Assembly (NCBI GenBank): GCA_018398765.1
Contig: JAHBMJ010000176.1
Span: 2,036 to 27,035, forward strand
DNA from: Chromera velia
Taxonomy: Eukaryota > Sar > Chromeraceae
Reading direction: 5' to 3'
DNA: 25,000 bases
Shown: positions 17,514 to 25,000 of the stretch, piece by piece
Layout: the number at the start of each line of letters is the position of its first letter
Numbering within the stretch: position 1 is the first letter of the stretch
Notes under the pieces: generated by a model
Told to the model about the DNA's origin: nothing
The model's database searches: none
The model's input: only the letters and a program-made list of their open reading frames with translations
Position numbers and translations under genes: made by a program

Positions 17514-17857
17514 GCCCCGCCGGGGCGCCGGCCGGGGGCCGCGGGGCCGGGGCATGCATGCAGCCGCGCGCGGCGGCCCCGACGCGCGCGCTTTGGCCCA
17601 CGGCGAGCTAAGCGCGGAATCGCTCACAAAACTCGGCTGGAAAGATCGAAGATCAAACTTTGGTCCAGGTCAACGCACCATGCTCAACGTGTCTTCATCT
17701 CTTCGTGCATTCTGCTCTGCGTCCGAATCCATTCACACCTATATACAGCCTCTGAAGTCCAGCATTGTCACATTGATCTTTGGAAGCAATCCACGAAGCT
17801 TGAGTCACTCAATCTAACAAGATCTCCATTGAACACACGTGGGTCTCATCAGGAAAG
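17514..17857 (+). promoter_or_regulatory. GC-rich leader upstream of the VIT-vWA gene
   Basis: 17514-17600 is extremely GC-rich and rich in CpG (GGGGCGCCGGCCGGGG and similar), unlike anything else in the window. It is followed by ordinary sequence with CTATATACAG at 17740. It is likely the promoter and 5' UTR of the gene starting at 17858. Frames in this stretch are compositional. Confidence 0.35.
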
Positions 17858-20800
17858 ATGTCTCCCCAGTTTGCGTCTGCCACCCTCCTGGTGGCAGCCC
17901 TCGCCTTGGCGGGGCCGAGCACAATCATCGCTCAACAAACAGGTGTTGGGTCCCCCGGAGACAACCCATTTACCATGCCGGGTTTGTACTACCTTCCCAG
18001 AGGTCCCTGCTGGTCTCCCTGGTGGCCTCGTCCTCCTTGTCCCACAACCACGCCCTCTCCCGACACTGACACAGGATCCCAAAACTTTTCCTTCCCTGTT
18101 CCTCTGAAGTCCTCCCACGCCTCCGTGAAAATGGTGGACCTGGTTGCTGAAGTCACGTTTACACAGACCTTCCAGAACTACGAGGAGGAGGACCTTGAGG
18201 CCAAGTACGTCTTCCCTCTCGTGGAGAACGCAGCCGTCAGTGGGTTCAAGGCTTACCTCAACGGCACGGTGGTCGAGGGAAGAGTGGAAGGACGGGAACA
18301 GGCCAAGAGAACTTACCAGGTCGCAGTTGACGGGGGAGACTCGGCATTCCTTCTCGAGCAACAGATGCCGGACGTTTTTGAAATCTCTGGTCAGTAACTC
18401 CGTCTATAAATATATATATCCGTCTACATTTGGGAAGACGACATTTTTGTTCACTCGTCGGTCGGTCTGGCTTCGTCCCTGCGTTCCGTCTCTCGTGGTC
18501 TTGATGTTTGCCTGCCTGCCTGCCTGACTGACTGACTGACTGCTTTCATTTCTGCTCCTCCGACTGCATCGTATTGCGGTCTTTGTCTTGGTCACTTTTC
18601 CATGCTTGTCCGAATGACAGTGTTTCCAGGCGATTACATTCTTATTCCGCTGCCTTCCGGACCACAACATCTTCTTTTTCGCTCTTCGTGTTCTTGTAGT
18701 TGATTACTCTTTTTTCTGCTCTTGCTTCTTCTTCTTCTTCTTCTTCTTCTTCTGCAGTTGGCCGACTGTTGCCCGGAGAGGAGGTGAAGATCGAAATCTC
18801 CTACGTTTTCGATGTCAAGTTCGCAGATGGATGCGCTCGGCTGATTCTCCCCACCGCTGTCGCTCCTCGATGTGAGTTACTCAAATAGTCTGCATGGTAC
18901 CTTTCCTGTCATCTGGCTTACTTCTGCTCTCTCCTTTTGTGCGTTCTCTTGTTCACGCCTTACTTCTGCTCTCTCCTTTTGTGCGTTCTCTTGTTCATGC
19001 CTTACTTCTGCTCTCTCCTTTTGTGCGTTCTCTTGTTCATGCCTTACTTCTGCTCTCTCCTTTTGAGCGTTCTCTTGTTCACGCCTTACATCTGCTCTCT
19101 CCTTTTGTGCGTTTTCTTGTTCACGCCTTACTTCTGCTCTCTCTTTTTGTGCGTTCTCTTGTTCATGCCTTACTTCTGCTCTCTCCTTTTGTGCGTTCTC
19201 TTGTTCATGCCTTACTTCTGCTCTCTCCTTTTGAGCGTTCTCTTGTTCACGCCTTACATCTGCTCTCTCCTTTTGTGCGTTCTCTTGTTCACGCCTTACT
19301 TCTGCTCTCTCCTTTTGTGCGTTCTCTTGTTCATGCCTTACTTCTGCTCTCTCCTTTTGTGCGTTCTCTTGTTCATGCCTTACTTCTGCTCTCTCCTTTT
19401 GAGCGTTCTCTTGTTCACGCCTTACTTCTGCTCTCTCCTTTTGTGCCTTCTCTTGTTCACGCCTTACTTCTGCTCTCTCCTTCTGTGCCTTCTCTTGTTC
19501 ACGCCTTACTTCTGCTCTCTCCTTCTGTGCCTTCTCTTGTTCACGCCTTAACTTTTCACTGCCCCCCAGGTCCTTCGCTGTTGCCTTTTGCTTCCTCCTC
19601 CTTCTCATCATTCCCCACCCCGCCCCCCCCAAATTTTGCAGATGCACCTGAAGACTTCGATCTTCCTGACTTCGTTGAGGATATCGTCTACAACACTGTA
19701 AGTTGGCCTCCCTGTCTGCTTGACTGCTGGTTTGTTCGGCTGCAAGCTTTCCTGTTTGTCTGAAGGAACGGTATCAAAGGTGTCTGCCCAAAGACATGGG
19801 CTCGTGTTTCTCCACTTATGTCATTGAGCGTGCCAGTCTCTCTGTGCACCCATAGTATCTCGACTGCTGCATGACTCTGCCGTTCGCTTTTGTGTATCTC
19901 TCTTCTCAATCCACTGGAGTATTTTCCCTTTCCCCCCTAAGTTCTTATTGTTCCCATATTTTCTCCCGTACGCAGCCAAAGACTCAATGAACTCGACAAT
20001 AGACGGATCACCTATCCCAAGCAGAGTGCTCCTGTTTCTTCGTCGTGGGACGTTTTTTCCTTTCTTGATCTTTTCATCTTTCTTGATCCTTCGTTCATTA
20101 CACGAATCTTTCCTCCCCTCGTCTTCTGCCTGCCTGTCTGCAGGGCAACAACGGAACTGGCAACTTCTCTACCAACAACGCAACCTACTCTGCCGACGTT
20201 GCCATCGAGATGAAGGGAGGCCAGAGCATCGCCTCCGTCTCCAGCCCCTCCCATCCCCACCTGTCCTCTACAGTCGCACAAGACGCACTCGAAGCCTCCT
20301 TCGCCTTCCCCCCCCAGAATCTCTCCCACAACGCAACCGACTTTGTCGTTGTAGTCGACTTAGACGGTGCCAAGCCTCCTCAAATCGTCTGGGAAGTCGC
20401 ATCGGACAGACAGAGTGTTGCTGCGATGCTCACCCTCGTGCCGGCCTTCACGAACGCCGAGATCAAACCCGAGATCATCTTCGTGACCGATGTTTCGGGG
20501 TCCATGTCTGGAGGTAAAATTGCTACTGCCCGCTCGGCTCTGAAGCTTTTCCTCCAGTCCCTACCGACCGACTCGTACTTTAACATCATTGCGTTCGAGA
20601 CATCTTACAGAGCTTTCAGCTCAGGCAGCAGCAGAAAGTACACCGCAGAGACACGAGACGAGGCCGACACTTGGATCGATACCAACATTGTCGCGAGAGG
20701 GGGGACCAATATTCTCCGACCCCTCGAGTACGTAGAGAACTTGCCTCCTGTCCAGGGGTATGCTCGGCAGGTCATTCTTCTGACCGACGGACAGGTCTGG

Positions 20801-22789
20801 AACACTGATGAAGTTGTCAATCTCGTCAGAAGAACAACCGAGACCACGAGATACTTCACAAGTCAGTCTGATCAACTGCAAAGGCACTTCTCCAAATGTG
20901 TGGTGTTCGAGTGGTTCAGCATTCAATCTTCCTATCAAACACACAGTCAGGTCAAGCTTGCAGCATTCTGATCATGCAAACAATTTCTAAAAAAAAACGA
21001 GCATGCCAAAGAAATCAGAAACACCGGAAAGGTCAATCAAGGTTTGCGAATTTGGGTGTCGATTGTCCCTCTGTCTGTTGGATGGCAGATGTATTTTGTT
21101 GAGTGACTTTTCGCGTTCATCTGTTTTTGGCTCCACCGGCAAATGTATGTAAATGTCTGTATGTGTATGTGTATGTAAATGAGTGTGTATGTATGTATGT
21201 ATGTGTGTGTGTCTGTGTCTCTGTCTGTGTGTGCAGTCGGTGTGGGCTCTGGGGCGAGTCGCGACCTGATTGCTCGCGTTGCCTCTGTGGGCCGGGGTCA
21301 CGAGGAGAACGTAGTGGACGGAGAGGATCCCCGGATGGCCGTTATGTCCCAACTCGAGCGGGCATCCCACGCCTCTGTAAATGACCTCTCCCTCAAGTGG
21401 CCCCAGGCAGAAAACCTCTGGAAAGCAGCGTCCATTGACACAGCCACCTCCTCCAATGACACTATTGCTGCTGCGGGAGTGCAGAGACTCCTTCAGGCAG
21501 TGGGGGGAGCGCCCAGGCTTTCCTTCTGGTCACCGACAGCAGCAGCCGCAGCACCTGCTTCCAGAGCACAGGCTCTCCGTGGAAGTGCCCCTGCACCTTC
21601 ACCCACCTCCATTCCTTCTTCCCCTCCCTCTGAAGCTACAGAGGTCCAGTCAGAGAGAACCTCCAACAGTACTACTCCCGCTGTCCAGCCGAGTGTGCCC
21701 GCATTCATCTCAGCTCCCTATCCCCCCCCCGCAGTCTACTCGAACAAACACCTGACTCTCTATGCCCTTTGGACCGTCCCTCCGTCCTCTCTGAACGAGG
21801 CAGTTTCTGTGGGTTCCCCTCTGTCTGTATCCCTCAACGGGTCTCTGGCAGGAACCCCCATTGACCTTTCTATGAAGATGAACAACACAGGTAGAGAGGC
21901 TGATGGGGTCGGGATCGTACACCATATGGCGGCTCGTGCGGTCCTCCGAGACCTCCGTGAGAAGAACATTCAAAATCTCCTCTCTGAGGAAGAGAAGAAG
22001 GGGGCAGAGGCACTGGGTGTGCGTTTTGGCCTAGCGTCTGAGTGGACCTCCTGGGTCGCCACCCTCGAGAGAGAGGGGGGGGGCGAGGAGGCTTCCTCTC
22101 TCATCACACGCAGAGTCCCCCAGCCTGGCGGGTATGGGTATGTGCCTCCTGCTGCAGGCTATCCTACAAGTAGCATCGGGTCTGGGTGGTCTAGTACTAG
22201 ACTGTCTCGGCCAGGATATTACAGAAGCGCTCCCGTTTGGGGTTCTAGAGGCCCTGTCTTTGGAGTTGGGAATGCTTTTGGGGGTCCGTCCTTTGGGGGA
22301 GTTGGTGCGGTTGGGGCGTCTCCTTTCGTTGGGGGGGCAATGCCAGCAGTCGGCGGACCCATGCCCACTCCTGCGCTAAGAGCGCCCACAACCACAACAC
22401 CTGCCACTGGTCTCCTGGGTCTCGTCCAGCTTCAGCAGTTCGACGGTTACTTTGCGTCTTCTGATGCTGAGAGAATCCGTACGGCAACGGCCGGGGCTGT
22501 GGATGTGCAGGCAGCACAACTGATGACAACAGTCAGAGACAGTCTGAACAGGCTTGTGGGGGCCTCAACCTCTCCTAGAACGTTCTCCTTCTCCATGCCA
22601 AATTTCAGTGCGACCCTAGGTGCAGTCGCATGGCTTGAGGCCGACCCCGTGCGTGCGTCCGCAAGTCGCCTAGTGCTCCAGAAAGCCCGATCGTGGTTGA
22701 GATCCCGAGTGGCAGAGGCAGGAGGGGCGGGTTCAGCGGCTTCTGTTGACTCGCTTGTGAATGCTGCGAGGGGGTCTCTTGGTATCTAG
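17858..22789 (+). CDS. secreted VIT + von Willebrand factor A protein (ITIH-like), five exons
   Basis: Exons are 17858-18389, 18758-18871, 19642-19697, 20144-20861 and 21237-22789. All four introns are GT-AG (donors GTCAGT, GTGAGT, GTAAGT, GTCAGT; acceptors TGCAG, TGCAG, TGCAG, TGCAG) and splice in phase to 990 residues. Residues 1-26 form a signal peptide (hydrophobic core LLVAALALAG). A VIT domain spans about 79-220 (KYVFPLVENAAVSGF, later LLPGEEVKIEISYVF). A vWA domain spans about 340-510 with a complete MIDAS: DVSGSMS at 350, Thr422 in GGTN, Asp449 in LLTDGQ. This predicts divalent-cation-dependent ligand binding. A Pro/Ser linker (575-635) and Gly/Pro-rich tract (770-855) precede a C-terminal module (QLQQFDGYF, AVAWLE, KARSWLR) known from VIT-vWA proteins. 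No transmembrane helix is seen near the end, so secretion or wall association is likely. Confidence 0.93.
18390..18757 (+). other. intron 1 of the VIT-vWA gene
   Basis: A 368-nt GT-AG intron in phase 1, joining EIS to VGRLLPG. It contains a short GCCT/GACT tetranucleotide run (18508-18541). Its polypyrimidine tract is an expanded (TTC)n microsatellite of about 30 bp (18724-18753) directly before the acceptor. Confidence 0.9.
18872..19641 (+). other. intron 2 of the VIT-vWA gene, filled by a minisatellite
   Basis: A 770-nt GT-AG intron (donor GTGAGT, acceptor TTTTGCAG) joining APR to YAPEDFD. Most of it (630 nt) is a 42-bp tandem repeat. The codon split across the junction (T|AT) gives Tyr, restoring the frame. 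Confidence 0.88.
18921..19550. repeat. 42-bp minisatellite, 15 copies, with 168-bp higher-order unit
   Basis: Exactly 15 units of 42 bp, consensus beginning CTTCTGCTCTCTCCTTTTGT. Variants (CAT against CAC, GAGC against GTGC, CATC against CTTC) recur every fourth unit over units 1-12 as read on the plus strand, so the array grew by duplication of a four-unit, 168-bp block. The last three plus-strand units are a separate variant (GCCTTC instead of GCGTTC). Because 42 is a multiple of three, antisense frames stay open and spell a 14-residue charged pattern (RREQENAQKERAEV). That frame has no independent support as a gene. Confidence 0.95.
19698..20143 (+). other. intron 3 of the VIT-vWA gene
   Basis: A 446-nt phase-0 GT-AG intron: donor GTAAGT, acceptor CCTGTCTGCAG. 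No repeat or coding insert was seen. Confidence 0.9.
20862..21236 (+). other. intron 4 of the VIT-vWA gene
   Basis: A 375-nt GT-AG intron with donor GTCAGT. A TATG/TGTG-rich stretch (about 21143-21232) precedes the acceptor. It splits an Ile codon, giving RYFTIGVGSGASRDL, which matches the vWA family sequence across the junction. Confidence 0.9.
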
Positions 22790-24149
22790 ACGAGGGGATG
22801 AAGGTGATCAGTGAAGGGTTTGGATGATGGTGGGAAAAAGAAAAAGATGGAGTGGATGTGGAAGGGAACAAAATACCAGAAAAGTGGCGATGGGGGCGTT
22901 GAAAGATGGCAAGTGAGAAGGGAGAGAAACAGAAGAAGGGAATGGGAGGGCATGCAGAACCAAGCATACAGTCACATTTTCATGACGTATTTTTCTTTCT
23001 CCTTCTGCCGATGTGAAGAGTCGGAGGGTTTGGGGGATCATCTCTGATATGAATGGCTGCATGGGTCGTGAGGATTGAAAATTAGTAGTCGAAATTTGTG
23101 GGTCAATTGTTTGTTTCAATGCTTCATTGTGCGTAGATCGACGTGTTTGTCTGTTGAGTCCATTGTCTTCGGATGGGGACGAAAAGGTCTCTCTTCTGTT
23201 GCATGGTATACATTGCGCTGCGTGACTGCATGCCCTTTGGTTTGTGTGCCTGAGATCGAAGTGGATTGCATACGCTGATCCCTTTTTTCGTTCTTCGTTT
23301 GTTTCTCGCTGCATTTGATATTTCGTGCATGGGAGTGTAAAGTGGGGCAAAGTGCGTATCGAATAATATTGTGTGTACAGTCAAGCACGCAACGAGCAGG
23401 TGTCAAGGAAACAGGGAGGAAGATCCTGCCCGCGAGCTGGCTTCCTCTCTCCGCGATCGCAGTCGATTCTTGTACAAAGCCGTTCGTGCATGGCAATACA
23501 TACATGCAAATATGCAAGTAGCATAGTTGCACTGTTAATTGGTGCTATACACACGCTAATCAAGTAAACAGAGTCTTACCAAGACTGTCGTAGCTCTAGA
23601 GTCATACACGTGCATGTAAACTGGAAATTGCACTATAAAAAATATTTAGAAACCTAGTTAGAAACATGTATAACTCTAAATTTACTTGTAAATATTTACT
23701 TAAATTCATGTATGTAAATTCGTGAAAACCATAGCATAAAAATTTATTTGTAAATTCACCCATTTTTAAAAGTATGACATTTTTGCAGGGTAGAGAAATA
23801 AGTTGAGTAAGCAAACATGCAATGAACAATTGTTGTTCTGTGTCTATGCTGTTTGCGGGAGCAATGCCTAAAAGACAGAACAGCAACTCACAGCGAAAGT
23901 ACCCAGGGCACCAATTTTATAAATCCTAAAATAAATTATTCATCCCTAGACTTATCCCTTCGATTTATAGAATACGGCCCGAAACCTAGCCTAGAACCCC
24001 TATAATCTCTTTAAAACGCAGAACTTGCGGCGGCGGCGGAAGATCAATGTTATGCTAATAATCTTATGCAATAAGATATATGTCTAAAATCTAATCTAAG
24101 ATTTTAAAATCATTTTTTAGAAAGATATATGTCTTCATAAATTAATTTA
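22790..24149. other. 3' flank and intergenic DNA, no gene seen
   Basis: After the stop at 22787-22789 the sequence becomes purine-rich (22800-22950), then mixed, then AT-rich (23600-24150), with a short CGG run at 24028-24039. Frames of 60-180 codons on either strand have no recognisable protein character. Confidence 0.5.
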
Positions 24150-24222
24150 ATGATGATAATGATGATGATGTTGACTAAACCCGACAGCCATCGTGTCCCA
24201 ATGGCAGAGGGCAGTCTGAGCA
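24150..24222. repeat. dispersed repeat, copy 2
   Basis: A GATGATAATGATGATGATG run followed by TGACTAAACCCGACAGCCAT, CGTGTCCCAATGG and TGAGCA, matching 7968-8042 in the same orientation. Here the retroelement-like reading frame is not continued. It is a small relic of the same family. Confidence 0.6.
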
Positions 24223-25000
24223 TACATGCATTGCTAGCCTAGAAGCCTAGGAGAGAGGTAATATGAACCAGATCATGTTTAGGATTATTCATTCAAATTT
24301 TTATTGTCTAATATTCAAAATCAGTTGATTTCTAGCTTGATTTGGATTGATTCCGATTGAAGTTATCAGCTAGGTCATCACCGACTCATCAGATGGGTTG
24401 TATTGCCCCTCCCCCCCTCCTTCCCACAAATGGTTTAATTCGAATCGCAATCAAGTTTTCAATTCTTACACCCCAACCCGGGGCCCCCCAAAGGCACCCA
24501 TTCCGTCTGTCTATGTGAATCCCACACAGATGAAATGAACACGCGGGCATGCATCCCAACAAAACCCATTCCGTCCATGAAATGGATCAAAAAGTGTTGC
24601 AGGAATAAAGCACCTGTGCGCCCTTTCACCCTTCCCCATCAGCTTCTTTGCTTCACCCCCCTCTCGTCATAATTGGTCGAACGGCGTGAGTGCCTTGCAG
24701 GGACTTGAAGAGACCCAAACACCCTGCAAAGTGAACACTCTCATTCCGACCTGACGCTAGACAGACGGAGTATGAAACTGTGTATGCATGCCTGTCATCC
24801 ATCTGCCAGACAACCCTCCCGAGCTCTCTCCGAGCGACGAGTTTGTCCTGACAATCTTTATTCCAGACGACGGTGTCAGCTACGGCATGCGGAGCAAGAA
24901 GACAACAGGGCCCCGCCAGAGAGTGAAAGGGGCAAGGATGGGCAAGGGGAACGAAAGAAGAAAGGAAAAACATCAATAAATAAAAAGAAAGGAAACGGTT
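24223..25000. other. window end, no gene supported
   Basis: Mixed sequence with C-rich runs at 24408-24425. A 63-codon plus frame (24788-24979) and a 107-codon minus frame (24653-24976) overlap each other, and neither shows a known motif. A gene could begin beyond the window. Confidence 0.4.

Noticed and set aside
18877-19647. Antisense coiled-coil gene of 256 codons
   Set aside because: The frame lies within a spliced intron and is open because the repeat period is a multiple of three; plus-strand frames are open too. Kept only as a finding to test.
22808-23532. Several overlapping minus-strand frames of 86-180 codons
   Set aside because: Mutually overlapping, with no conserved features, in the 3' flank of the VIT-vWA gene.
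24653-24979. Overlapping frames of 107 (-) and 63 (+) codons
   Set aside because: Neither has a recognisable motif or splice context strong enough to call.

Overview
This is nuclear DNA of a eukaryote. The coding regions are split by GT-AG introns, exons are separated by several hundred bases of non-coding DNA, and microsatellites and minisatellites are abundant. The gene content fits a free-living protist alga: a secreted VIT/von Willebrand A protein, a coiled-coil plus ankyrin protein, a starch-binding CBM20 domain fused to CxH/CxxC repeats, and Tc1-like and retroelement debris. My best guess is a photosynthetic alveolate such as Chromera or a relative, but this is inference from protein flavour; no rRNA or organelle marker is present to prove it.

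Layout. 1-1164 (+): Tc1/mariner-like DD34E transposase, apparently with one ~104-nt intron. 1297-1794 (-): unrecognised Cys-rich ORF. 2526-3984 (-): coiled-coil/ankyrin gene that does not read through in one frame. 4195-5000: AAACCT/AGGTTT-rich sequence around a small coding-like remnant. 5699-6966 (+): unrecognised Trp-rich protein exons with a clear 100-nt intron. 7000-9200: non-coding DNA with a pyrimidine-rich tract, a 74-bp near-perfect palindrome, a retroelement C-terminal fragment (8007-8462) and an AT-rich stretch. 9264-9366: GGAA microsatellite. 10432-12547 (-): CBM20 + CEHGR-repeat gene, the second most interesting locus. 13400-17513: a nested repeat block. Outer inverted clusters of a GTATCCGAT/poly-C repeat bracket about 3 kb of tetranucleotide arrays, and a 1,371-bp foldback transposon-like element (14761-16131) sits inside them. 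17858-22789 (+): five-exon VIT-vWA gene, the best supported gene here, whose second intron is mostly a 15-copy 42-bp minisatellite. 22790-25000: no convincing gene; one short copy of a repeat also found at 7968-8042.

The genes do not form a functional cluster; spacing and alternating strands suggest independent units. The most novel items are (i) the CBM20-CEHGR fusion, with an 8-bp deletion inside its repeat array, and (ii) the foldback element with symmetric subterminal TGTTGGGC motifs inserted in a microsatellite and bracketed by a second inverted repeat family. I found no CRISPR array, operon, rRNA or tRNA.
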